Below are positions 35,114-42,604 of a stretch of 64,000 nucleotides of DNA, one piece after another. Under the pieces are notes generated by a model, which was given only the letters and a program-made list of their open reading frames with translations, had not been told where the DNA came from and searched no databases. The position numbers and the translations under genes were made by a program. Positions within the stretch are counted from its first letter, which is position 1. Each line of letters starts with the position of its first letter. The stretch comes from GCA-002050365 sp038235165 (GTDB lineage: Bacteria > Acidobacteriota > Blastocatellia > Pyrinomonadales > Pyrinomonadaceae), in contig JBBSUG010000003.1 of NCBI GenBank assembly GCA_038235165.1, positions 135,279 to 199,278 on the forward strand, read 5' to 3'.

Positions 35114-35542
35114 TTAGCCACGAACAAACACGAAAAAAATACGAACGATTTTTAAGAGAATTTAACTGCAAATAAACACAGATGAACACAGATGATTTTA
35201 TTAAGATAGATATGAAATGGAAAACTGAAAAACATCCGTTGAACGCGAAAGGAAAATTTTACGTTGACCAAAAAATGTGCATTCTTGACGGGTGTTGTGA
35301 AACTGCTGCGCCAAATAATTTTGGTTACGACGAAAATACTGGTTCTGGATATTACGTTTTAAAACAGCCTGAAACAGCAGAGGAATTAAAGCAAATGCGC
35401 GAAGCGATATATTGCTGTCCGACTGAAGCAATTATGGATGATGGTGACACAAACAATCAATAAAAATCTGTGTTTATCTGTGTAAATCTGTGGTTAAAAT
35501 TTCTTCTTTTTTCGTGTTTCTTTCGTGTTTGTTCGTGGCTAA
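35114..35542. repeat. Nested inverted repeat bracketing a ferredoxin gene
   Basis: Outer arms 35114-35135 and 35521-35542 are perfect 22-bp complements (core TTAGCCACGAACAAACACGA). Inner arms ATAAACACAGAT (35172-35183) and ATCTGTGTTTAT (35466-35477). The ferredoxin gene 35212-35463 is the whole interior. The right outer arm ends 12 bp before the hemN start. Confidence 0.88.
35212..35463 (+). CDS. Small single-cluster ferredoxin-like protein (repeat cargo)
   Basis: An ~83-residue protein: 'GKFYVDQKMCILDGCCETAAPN' and 'MREAIYCCPTEAIMDDG' give the spaced cysteines of one-cluster ferredoxins (3Fe-4S/4Fe-4S type). The frame is open from 35182, but those first residues are encoded by the repeat arm; ATG 35212 is the sensible start. 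It looks more AT-rich than the heme genes around it, and its stop codon abuts the inner right arm. Between hemE and hemN it could donate electrons to the radical-SAM enzyme HemN, or be an unrelated passenger. Confidence 0.78.
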   Translation: MKWKTEKHPLNAKGKFYVDQKMCILDGCCETAAPNNFGYDENTGSGYYVLKQPETAEELKQMREAIYCCPTEAIMDDGDTNNQ

Positions 35543-35554
35543 AAAAATAGTTTT

Positions 35555-36943
35555 ATGAAAAATTTTGGCGAAATTGATATTGAGTTGCTGAAAAAGTTTA
35601 ATCAGCCGGGACCGCGTTATACTTCGTATCCGACCGCGCCGCTGTTTTCGCAGGAATTTACGGCAGCGGATTTTGAGCGCGAGATAATTGACACGAACGC
35701 GGGCGAAAACACGGGTGATATTTCGCTTTATTTTCATTTTCCTTTTTGCGAAAAACTTTGTTATTTCTGCGGCTGCAATATGTTGGTGACGAAAGACCGG
35801 ACGGCGATCAGCGGTTATAACGATTATTTGAAACGCGAGATCGAATTGATCGCGCCGCTAATTTCAAAAAATCGCCGCGTCGAGCAGATGCACTTCGGCG
35901 GCGGAACACCTTCTTATTTAACGCCTGACGAAATTTTGGACATCGGAAATTTCATCAAATCGAAATTTAATTTTTGCGAAGATTTGGAAGCGAGCGTCGA
36001 GATTGATCCGCGAAATCTGACGCGTGAACATCTCGAAGCGTTTTGGGAGATCGGTTTTAACCGGACGAGCTTCGGTGTGCAGGATTTTAATTTGCAGGTG
36101 CAGGAAGCGATCAATCGTGTGCAAAGTGAGGAAATTACGCGCCAAACCGTGATTTGGGCGCGTGAACTCGGTTACAAAAGCGTCAATATTGATTTGATTT
36201 ACGGGCTGCCGCATCAGACTTTGCCGAATTTTGCCGAATCGGTCGAAAAAGTGATTGACATCAGCCCAGACCGCATCGCCGTTTTCAATTACGCGCACGT
36301 TCCGTGGCTCAAAAAACATCAGAATATTATCAAAACCGAAGATTTGCCGTCGCCGGACGAACGCCTAAACATTTTAAAAATGACGATTGAAAAACTCGTC
36401 AGCAACGGTTACGAATATATCGGAATGGACCATTTCGCCAAACCGACCGATGATCTCGCCGTCGCGCAGAAAAACAATACTTTGTATCGCAATTTTCAAG
36501 GCTATTCGACCAAAGCCGGCGCGGACGTTTACGCCTTCGGACTGTCGGCAATTTCGCAGTTTCGTAATGTTTACGCGCAGAATTTAAAAAGCATCAAGGA
36601 TTATTACACGCGCGTTGACGAGCGACTTCCGGCAACAAACGTCGGTTATCGAATGACTTACGACGACCACGTTCGCAAGGAAACAATCAATCAATTGATG
36701 TGTCATCTCGAAATTGACAAACGCGGTATTGAGACAAAATTTGACATCAATTTTGAAGAATATTTTGCCGCCGATATTCCGAAATTGCAGACTTTTATTA
36801 ACGAAGGTTTGCTCGAAAATGACAAAGATAAAATCAAAATCATCGGCGCGGGAATTTTGATTATTCGCAATGTAGCGATGTGTTTCGATGCTTATTTGGA
36901 AAAAATGATGAAGGGAAAACCTGTTTTCTCGAAAACGGTTTAG
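35555..36943 (+). CDS. hemN: Oxygen-independent coproporphyrinogen III oxidase
   Basis: A 462-residue radical-SAM enzyme that decarboxylates coproporphyrinogen III to protoporphyrinogen IX. It has the HemN N-terminal 'GPRYTSYPTAPLF', the cluster motif 'CEKLCYFCGC' (Cys65, 69, 72), 'QMHFGGGTPSYL', 'VEIDPRNLTREHLEAF', 'RTSFGVQDFNLQVQEAINR' and the HemN-specific 'YIGMDHFAKPTDDLA'. It is true HemN, not the HemW-type homologue. No oxygen-dependent HemF is in this window. ATG start, with the repeat arm just upstream. Confidence 0.96.
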   Translation: MKNFGEIDIELLKKFNQPGPRYTSYPTAPLFSQEFTAADFEREIIDTNAGENTGDISLYFHFPFCEKLCYFCGCNMLVTKDRTAISGYNDYLKREIELIAPLISKNRRVEQMHFGGGTPSYLTPDEILDIGNFIKSKFNFCEDLEASVEIDPRNLTREHLEAFWEIGFNRTSFGVQDFNLQVQEAINRVQSEEITRQTVIWARELGYKSVNIDLIYGLPHQTLPNFAESVEKVIDISPDRIAVFNYAHVPWLKKHQNIIKTEDLPSPDERLNILKMTIEKLVSNGYEYIGMDHFAKPTDDLAVAQKNNTLYRNFQGYSTKAGADVYAFGLSAISQFRNVYAQNLKSIKDYYTRVDERLPATNVGYRMTYDDHVRKETINQLMCHLEIDKRGIETKFDINFEEYFAADIPKLQTFINEGLLENDKDKIKIIGAGILIIRNVAMCFDAYLEKMMKGKPVFSKTV

Positions 36944-36951
36944 GAAGATAT

Positions 36952-37091
36952 TTAGCCACAAACAAACACGAAAAGACACGAAAAAGAAAAAGATAAATGA
37001 AGAAGGAAATTAACAAGTTTAAAGAGAGAACAAACTATCAGTCCAAAATACAATCTTAATTTCGTGAAATTTCGTGTTTGTTCGTGGCTAA
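36952..37091. repeat. Inverted repeat between hemN and the GxxExxY gene
   Basis: Arm 36952-36973 (TTAGCCACAAACAAACACGA core, one change) and its complement 37070-37091, enclosing ~95 bp of A-rich DNA. The right arm ends five bases before the GxxExxY start. Confidence 0.85.
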
Positions 37092-37096
37092 AAATT

Positions 37097-37471
37097 ATGG
37101 AAGAAAAAATAATTTACAAAGACCTTTCGTATAAAATTGTCGGGTTGGCAATTCAAGTTCGACAGGAATTGGGGTTTGGTTTTCTTGAAAAAGTCTATGA
37201 AAATGCTTTGATTATTTTATTGGAAGAAAACGGAATTAAAGCTGAGCAGCAAGTTCCCATTAAAGTTCATTTTCACGGTCGCGTAGTTGGAAATTACATT
37301 GCCGATATTTTGGTTGAAGATTCGATAATTTTGGAACTCAAAACGGTCGAATCCATAACTAAATATGAAAAGGCGCAAACATTAAATTATTTGAAAGCAA
37401 CAGGTTTGAAATTAGCAATTATCTTAAACTTCGCCAAGGAAGGATTGAATCACGAAAGACTTGTTTTATAA
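37097..37471 (+). CDS. GxxExxY protein (PD-(D/E)XK nuclease-like)
   Basis: A 124-residue protein of the GxxExxY family: the naming motif is at Gly28-Phe-Leu-Glu31-Lys-Val-Tyr34. A restriction-type core follows: Asp70 ('YIADILVEDS'), Glu80-Leu-Lys82 ('IILELKTVE') and the helix 'YEKAQTLNYLKATGLKLAIIL'. The fold is that of PD-(D/E)XK_3 nucleases; the cellular role of the family is unknown. The frame opens at 37064, but that part ('KFRVCSWLK') is translated repeat arm, so ATG 37097 is chosen. AT-rich and flanked on both sides by right-type repeat arms. It is the best local candidate for an enzyme acting on those repeats. Confidence 0.85.
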   Translation: MEEKIIYKDLSYKIVGLAIQVRQELGFGFLEKVYENALIILLEENGIKAEQQVPIKVHFHGRVVGNYIADILVEDSIILELKTVESITKYEKAQTLNYLKATGLKLAIILNFAKEGLNHERLVL

Positions 37472-37506
37472 AAAGATTTTTTTTGCCTTGGTTTTATTTC
37501 GTGTCT

Positions 37507-37528
37507 TTTCGTGTTTGTTCGTGGCTAA
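37507..37528. repeat. Solo right-type repeat arm before hemH
   Basis: A copy of the complement of the TTAGCCACGAACAAACACGA arm, 10 bp before the hemH start. It has no left arm between it and the GxxExxY gene; it could pair with the left arm at 36952. Confidence 0.85.
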
Positions 37529-37538
37529 TAATTGATTT

Positions 37539-38543
37539 ATGAGTGAAAAAATCGGCGTAGTTTTATTAAATCTCGGCGGTCCCGACTCGCTCGATGCGGT
37601 TGAGCCGTTTCTTTATAATTTGTTTGTTGACCCGGATATTATCAATTTTCCGGGTAGTTTTCTGGTGCGAAAATGGCTGGCGAAACAAATTTCGAGTCGG
37701 CGGCATCCGAAGATTCAGGAGCAGTATAAACAGATCGGCGGCAAATCTCCGCTCAAGGAATTCACTCTCGGACAATGCCGTTTGCTGGAAATCGAATTGA
37801 ATAAACGCTTTCCCGCCAAGGTTTACGCGGCGATGCGTTATTGGCATCCGTTTACCGAAGAAGTTTTGGACGAACTCGAACGCGAGGGCATTACGAAAGT
37901 TATTTTGCTGCCGCTTTATCCGCAATATTCGATGGCGACGACCGAATCGAGCGTTAAGGAATGGAAAAAACATCTCAAAATGCGCGACAGCAAAATCGAA
38001 TGGAGTTTGGTTGAACATTATTACGATTTTCCGCCGTATATTGATGCCTGCGTCGAGCGCATCAATCAAGGTTTGGAAAAATTCCCTGCCGACAAACGCG
38101 ACGAAGTTGATATTTTATTTTCCGCGCACGGAACGCCGATGAAACTCGTCCGGCAAGGCGATCCATATTCCGGTCACATCTGCGAAACTGTCTGCGCCGT
38201 CCGCGAAAAAGGCGGCTGGAAAAACCCGCATCGCCTGTGTTTTCAATCAAAAGTCGGACCGCAAAAATGGCTCACGCCGTCCACGCCCGATACGATTGAC
38301 GAACTGGCAAAAAACGGCTCGAAAATGATGCTCCTCGTCCCAATTGCCTTCGCCTCCGACCATCTCGAAACGCTTTTTGAAGTCGGTATCGAATTTCGCC
38401 ACGAAGCTGAACACAAAGGCGTTGAACAATTTGAAGTGACGGAAGGTTTGAATTATTCACCGAAATTTATTGACGCGCTCGCGCAACTTGCGATTGAGAA
38501 AGCGGAAAATTTTGAGGCGAAAATAGCGGCGGCGAAAAGTTAA
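37539..38543 (+). CDS. hemH: Ferrochelatase
   Basis: A 334-residue enzyme inserting Fe2+ into protoporphyrin IX, the last step to protoheme. Motifs: 'IGVVLLNLGGPDSLDAVEPFL', 'KIQEQYKQIGGKSPL', 'VYAAMRYWHPF', 'VILLPLYPQYSMATTESS', the metal-site histidine in 'DILFSAHGTPMKLV', 'CFQSKVGPQKWLTPST' and 'VPIAFASDHLETLFEVGIEF' with the catalytic Glu. It pairs with the protoporphyrinogen oxidase downstream for the protoporphyrin-dependent branch. Confidence 0.97.
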   Translation: MSEKIGVVLLNLGGPDSLDAVEPFLYNLFVDPDIINFPGSFLVRKWLAKQISSRRHPKIQEQYKQIGGKSPLKEFTLGQCRLLEIELNKRFPAKVYAAMRYWHPFTEEVLDELEREGITKVILLPLYPQYSMATTESSVKEWKKHLKMRDSKIEWSLVEHYYDFPPYIDACVERINQGLEKFPADKRDEVDILFSAHGTPMKLVRQGDPYSGHICETVCAVREKGGWKNPHRLCFQSKVGPQKWLTPSTPDTIDELAKNGSKMMLLVPIAFASDHLETLFEVGIEFRHEAEHKGVEQFEVTEGLNYSPKFIDALAQLAIEKAENFEAKIAAAKS

Positions 38544-38549
38544 AAGATT

Positions 38550-39278
38550 ATGGGCAGTTGTGAGCTAAAATATATTTTTGGCGATTTAGCCGAAAGTCTT
38601 CCGTTTGATCCGCGTGGTGAGGGAGTAGAATTGACGGCTGACAATCTTCCTGTTCTGCCGGCAAAAATTGAAACATCAAACCTGTATTTGACAAGAAGTT
38701 CTCACACTTATCATCCTTCATTCAAAATTGACAGCATTGGCTTTAACGCGCACAAAGAAACTTACAGATATTTGGGACTTCTAATTCTATCTGCGATTTT
38801 TCATCCACAACATTCAGAAATTACCATCAAATTAAATCATCCAGAAACAGAAGTTTCTAATTTGGTTGTGGAATATTATCGTTCGGAGTTGGGCAAACTT
38901 AGCGGTGGTTATCACAAAAAACCTTTCGCCTTTAAATATTATCCTGAGCTTACATCAAAACATCCTTTTGATAAATGTATTAATCCGCGAAATTTGCCTT
39001 GCTTTGCGCTAACTAATTTGGAAGATTTTGTAAATAGTGAAGATGATTGGAAAAACAGAGATACAATTAGAATTTCGGGCGGTGGTAAAACAGTTTGCAC
39101 TGATGAAGGAATGATTTTGTTCGCCGAGTTACTTTTAAACGTCGGTTTACCGCAAAACGAACAAGACGAATATGCGCTGGAAGGAGAAAATGGTTTTCGT
39201 GGTGTCGGAATAAACAGCGCGGAAGCAATATTACTATTGCCCGGACATATTTTTTGGGTTGATGAACATTGGCAATAA
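38550..39278 (+). CDS. Unknown AT-rich protein between hemH and hemG
   Basis: A 242-residue protein that I do not recognise. The frame follows hemH by six bases. It looks soluble, with mixed alpha/beta sequence, no signal peptide and no membrane segment. Possible landmarks are 'GFNAHKETYRYLGLLILSAI', 'DTIRISGGGKTVCTDEGMIL' and 'GVGINSAEAILLLPGHIFWV'. It looks more AT-rich than hemH or hemG, like the other small interspersed genes here, so it may be a recent arrival. A role in heme metabolism is not supported by sequence, only by position. Confidence 0.7.
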   Translation: MGSCELKYIFGDLAESLPFDPRGEGVELTADNLPVLPAKIETSNLYLTRSSHTYHPSFKIDSIGFNAHKETYRYLGLLILSAIFHPQHSEITIKLNHPETEVSNLVVEYYRSELGKLSGGYHKKPFAFKYYPELTSKHPFDKCINPRNLPCFALTNLEDFVNSEDDWKNRDTIRISGGGKTVCTDEGMILFAELLLNVGLPQNEQDEYALEGENGFRGVGINSAEAILLLPGHIFWVDEHWQ

Positions 39279-39304
39279 AGCAACCTTTCCAACTGAAATA
39301 AACA

Positions 39305-40660
39305 ATGAAAAAAATCGGCATCATCGGCGGCGGCATTTCGGGATTGGTTGCTGCTTTTTTATTGAAAAACAAAGAGTTTGAGGTTGCGCTGTTTGAGAAA
39401 TCGGGGCGCGTCGGCGGTAATATTCAGACTGTTGTGATTGATAGTTTTAAGATTGAATACGCGCCGAATTCGCTTTTGAAATCGCCGCGATTGGTGGATT
39501 TGATAAAAGCGTTAGATTTAGAAACGGAAGTTGCAGCGGCGAATGCGGCGAATAAAAAGCGGTATGTTTTGCGCGACGGGAAGCTGCAATCTTTGCCGAT
39601 GACGATTGCGAAGATGGCGGCGAGCGATTATTTCAGTTTGCGGGCGCGTTTGCGGTTGTTGAAAGAGCCGTTTGTGCGGACGAAATCGCCGGAAAATGAA
39701 TCGGTCACGGAATTTTTTACGAGGCGTTTGGGCGGCGAAATCGTTGAACGCGCGGCTGATCCATTTATTGCGGGAATTTATGCGGGAAAGCCGGAAAACC
39801 TGAGCATTCGGGCGGCGTTTCCGCTTCTTTATGAATTGGAGAGAACGCACGGCAGTTTATTGTTTGGTTCGATGCGTTCAAAAACTGAAAAAGCCGACGC
39901 AGATTTTCCGCGCACTTTTTCGTTTCAAAACGGCGTGCAGATTTTGACTGACAAACTCGCGCAAAAGCTGGGTGACAGCGTTCGATCAAATACCGAGGTT
40001 GTGCAAATCGAAAAAACGGCGGGCGGAAAATGGACTGTCAAAACTGATTTGAATGAGGAAATTTTCGACGCTTTAATAATTTCTACTCCGGCGGAAGCGG
40101 CGGCGCAATTGGTTGAAAATTACGATGTGGATTTGAGCGAAAGACTTGCAACTATTTATTATCCGCCAATTGCGATGGTTTTCTTTGGCGTGAAAAAAGA
40201 GACGCTTGGAAAAGATTTGGATGGTTTCGGGTTTTTGATTCCAAGTTCTGAAAATAGAAAAATCTTGGGAACGATCTGGAATTCCGCCGTTTTTGAGAAT
40301 CGTGCGCCCGACGGTTATCATTTGTTGACGACGTTTGTCGGCGGCGCGAGAAATGCGGAATTGTTTGAGCAGTCCGACGAAGAATTGCTGGAAATCGTTT
40401 ATCGAGAGTTAAAAGATATTTTAGATTTGCAAGCAAAGCCGCATTTTACGTACATCAAACGCTGGCGCAAGGCGATTCCGCAATATCTTTTGGGTTACGA
40501 AAAGATCGAGCAAAGCATCGAAGAATTTGAGCGTAATAACAAAGGAATTTATTTTTGCAGCAATTTTTACAAAGGCATTTCCGTCGGCGACTGCGTGAAA
40601 AACGCTTACGCATTAGCAGAATTATTAGCCACGAACAGACACGAAAAAGACACGAGATAA
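39305..40660 (+). CDS. hemG: Protoporphyrinogen oxidase, HemY-type
   Basis: A 451-residue FAD enzyme oxidising protoporphyrinogen IX to protoporphyrin IX. Marks: dinucleotide fold 'IGIIGGGISGLVAAFLL', 'EKSGRVGGNIQTV', 'YAPNSLLKSPRLVDLIKAL', 'VERAADPFIAGIYAGKPENL' and the C-terminal FAD contact 'GIYFCSNFYKGISVGDCVKN'. The last 11 residues ('LATNRHEKDTR') are encoded by the left arm of the next repeat (40625-40647 and beyond), so the repeat has invaded or replaced the original gene end. Confidence 0.95.
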   Translation: MKKIGIIGGGISGLVAAFLLKNKEFEVALFEKSGRVGGNIQTVVIDSFKIEYAPNSLLKSPRLVDLIKALDLETEVAAANAANKKRYVLRDGKLQSLPMTIAKMAASDYFSLRARLRLLKEPFVRTKSPENESVTEFFTRRLGGEIVERAADPFIAGIYAGKPENLSIRAAFPLLYELERTHGSLLFGSMRSKTEKADADFPRTFSFQNGVQILTDKLAQKLGDSVRSNTEVVQIEKTAGGKWTVKTDLNEEIFDALIISTPAEAAAQLVENYDVDLSERLATIYYPPIAMVFFGVKKETLGKDLDGFGFLIPSSENRKILGTIWNSAVFENRAPDGYHLLTTFVGGARNAELFEQSDEELLEIVYRELKDILDLQAKPHFTYIKRWRKAIPQYLLGYEKIEQSIEEFERNNKGIYFCSNFYKGISVGDCVKNAYALAELLATNRHEKDTR

Positions 40661-41005
40661 AACGAAGAGAAGAAATTTTAGCCACAGATTGACACGGATA
40701 AACATAGATTTTGAAACAAGAAAGATATGACCGAAGAAAAAGATGAAATAGTTATTTGGTGCGATAATGTTGCTGCGCTTGCTGTTGATATATTGCTTGA
40801 TTGCGATTTGATCAAAAGAGAAAATTTACAACAAGCAATAGAAGTTGTTGCTGAAGAAATCTTGGTAAGGCTTGCTATCGGAGATTATCCGCCAGCAATG
40901 AAATGATTACTCTTGTTTCAGAAAATCTATCCGTGTCTATCTGTGAAAATCTGTGGATAAATTTCTTCTCTTTTTCGTATCCTTTTCGTGTCTGTTCGTG
41001 GCTAA
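40625..41005. repeat. Nested inverted repeat bracketing a 59-codon ORF
   Basis: Outer arms 40625-40647 and 40983-41005 are perfect 23-bp complements (TTAGCCACGAACAGACACGA core). Complementarity continues inward with gaps: AGAGAAGAAATTT/AAATTTCTTCTCT, CCACAGATT/AATCTGTGG, GACACGGATA/TATCCGTGTC, and GAAACAAG (40713-40720)/CTTGTTTC (40912-40919). In all ~95 bp per arm surrounds the small gene. Confidence 0.92.
40727..40906 (+). CDS. 59-residue protein inside the repeat (cargo)
   Basis: A short gene: MTEEKDEIVIWCDNVAALAV at the start, then 'DILLDCDLIKRENLQQA', ending 'LAIGDYPPAMK'. It begins 6 bp after the left inner arm and ends 5 bp before the right inner arm. The product is acidic and helical. 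The fit of ORF limits to the repeat interior and an amphipathic helix pattern argue that it is real. Function not recognised. It looks AT-rich compared with hemG and hemB. Being below 60 codons it is easily missed by annotation. Confidence 0.65.
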   Translation: MTEEKDEIVIWCDNVAALAVDILLDCDLIKRENLQQAIEVVAEEILVRLAIGDYPPAMK

Positions 41006-41013
41006 AAAATCTT

Positions 41014-42000
41014 ATGAGCAATTTTAATTTACCGAATTTTCCCGTGTCGCGTCTGCGTCGTTTGCGGAAAACCGCCGCTTTGCGCGATATGTTTCGTGAA
41101 ACTTTTTTAACGAAAAACGATTTTATTTATCCGCTGTTTGTCGCGGAAGGCGAAAAAATCAAACGTGAGATTTCTTCGATGCCGGATGTTTTTCAGCTTT
41201 CGATTGATAATGTTTTGTTGGAATGCGAGGAATTATTGAAGCTCGGAGTAACTGCTGTTTTGCTGTTCGGGATTCCTGATTTTAAGGATGAAGTCGGCTC
41301 ATCCGGTTATGCGGCGGACGGAATTATTCAGAAAGCGACGGCGGAAATTAAGCGAAGTTTCCCGGAAATGTTGGTTGTGACGGACGTTTGTTTGTGCGAA
41401 TACACTTCGCACGGGCATTGCGGCGTGGTCGAAAACGGTTATGTGCAGAACGACGCAACGCTGGAATTGTTGGCACAACAGGCGGTTTCGCACGCATCGG
41501 CGGGCGCAGATATTATTGCGCCGTCGGATATGATGGACGGGCGCGTCGCTGCGATTCGGCGGCAGTTGGACGAAAATAAATTTCACGACACTCCGATTAT
41601 GGCTTATTCGGCGAAATATTCGTCCGCGCTTTACGGTCCGTTTCGAGAAGCGGCGGAATCCGCGCCGCAGTTCGGCGACCGCAAATCTTATCAGATGGAT
41701 TACGGCAACGCGGACGAAGCGATGCGTGAAATCGCTTTGGATATTCAGGAAGGCGCGGACATCGTAATGATAAAACCCGCACTTGCTTATCTGGATATTA
41801 TCCGGCGGACGAAGGAAGCATTTAATGTGCCGATTGCCGCCTATCACGTCAGCGGCGAATATTCGATGATCAAAGCCGCCCACGAAAAAGGCTGGATTGA
41901 CGGCGAGCGCGTGATGTTGGAAAGTTTGACCGCAATCAAACGCGCGGGCGCGGATGTGGTTATTACTTATTTTGCAAAAGAGGCGGTAAAATTGATTTAA
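41014..42000 (+). CDS. hemB: Delta-aminolevulinic acid dehydratase (porphobilinogen synthase)
   Basis: A 328-residue enzyme condensing two 5-aminolevulinates to porphobilinogen. 'RLRRLRKTAALRDMFRET', the zinc-type cysteine cluster 'DVCLCEYTSHGHCG' (Cys ~126, 128, 136), Schiff-base lysines in 'MAYSAKYSSALYG' (~201) and 'IVMIKPALAYLDIIR' (~254). The three cysteines indicate the Zn2+-dependent class. An open frame runs back to 40903, but its first 37 residues ('FRVCSWLKN' etc.) are translated repeat; ATG 41014, eight bases after the arm, is correct. Confidence 0.96.
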   Translation: MSNFNLPNFPVSRLRRLRKTAALRDMFRETFLTKNDFIYPLFVAEGEKIKREISSMPDVFQLSIDNVLLECEELLKLGVTAVLLFGIPDFKDEVGSSGYAADGIIQKATAEIKRSFPEMLVVTDVCLCEYTSHGHCGVVENGYVQNDATLELLAQQAVSHASAGADIIAPSDMMDGRVAAIRRQLDENKFHDTPIMAYSAKYSSALYGPFREAAESAPQFGDRKSYQMDYGNADEAMREIALDIQEGADIVMIKPALAYLDIIRRTKEAFNVPIAAYHVSGEYSMIKAAHEKGWIDGERVMLESLTAIKRAGADVVITYFAKEAVKLI

Positions 42001-42005
42001 GAAAT

Positions 42006-42042
42006 TTCAGCCACAGATTTTCACAGGTGGACACGGATAAAA
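42006..42042. repeat. Partial inner-type repeat arm after hemB
   Basis: CAGCCACAGATTTTCACAGG followed by a GGACACGGATAAAAGACAG-like stretch resembles the inner arms of the heme-locus repeats. No matching right arm is seen after the next gene. Confidence 0.6.
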
Positions 42043-42056
42043 GACAGATTAAAAAA

Positions 42057-42524
42057 ATGCCGGAAATAAAAGAAATTGATTTTCTACCTATTGATTCTTT
42101 CCCGTTGAAGTGGCGATGGACTGATTCGCGTTGGAATAAACTTCCTGACGAATCTTTGAATAAAATTCACCCTCTTACCGAAAACAAAGCCTATGAAGTA
42201 TGTCAATATTCCTTACAGTTTCAAGAACAATCAGGGCTTATAAAATCTTTGTTTGAGAATATCGAGCAAATTAATACTTCCGGTGAAGAATCCGAAGTTC
42301 AGAGTTGGTTATTTTCTTGCTCATCAAACTTAGATCAAACAGTAATTGTTTCTTGGAATGATAGATTGGCAGTTTTGGCAGATTGGAAAGTATTTTGTGA
42401 ATATTGGGATGATTTTTGTTATCCCGCTTCTGATGATATTTCAATATTTCCGCTTTCTGGAGAATGGATGTTGCTTTATTGGCACAGCGAATATTTTGAC
42501 TTTGGCAACAGTAGAAAAAACTAG
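42057..42524 (+). CDS. Unknown protein between hemB and hemL
   Basis: A ~155-residue protein, aromatic- and acid-rich ('FPLKWRWTDSRWNK', 'SWNDRLAVLADWKVFCEYW', 'SGEWMLLYWHSEYF'). I do not recognise it; the tryptophan-rich, soluble, single-domain character resembles small immunity-type or DUF proteins, which is only an impression. The frame opens at GTG 42027, but those residues come from a repeat arm; ATG 42057 is chosen. AT-rich compared with its neighbours and preceded by a lone repeat arm, it fits the pattern of interspersed passengers in this locus. Confidence 0.7.
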   Translation: MPEIKEIDFLPIDSFPLKWRWTDSRWNKLPDESLNKIHPLTENKAYEVCQYSLQFQEQSGLIKSLFENIEQINTSGEESEVQSWLFSCSSNLDQTVIVSWNDRLAVLADWKVFCEYWDDFCYPASDDISIFPLSGEWMLLYWHSEYFDFGNSRKN

Positions 42525-42604
42525 CGACGCAATGTAAAAATTACAAAACTGAGATTGTCAGAGCTAAATTGGTTCAACTGAAGAATTTAATTTGAGTTAT
42601 AAAA

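Noticed and set aside
33845..41005. Heme-locus repeats as CRISPR, integron attC or IS ends
   Set aside because: Copies are paired and inverted, not regularly spaced direct repeats; no cas, integrase or DDE transposase is present; arm words do not match attC core sites.
40903..41013. N-terminal extension of HemB (first 37 codons of the open frame)
   Set aside because: It is a translation of the right repeat arms; the family start is at ATG 41014.
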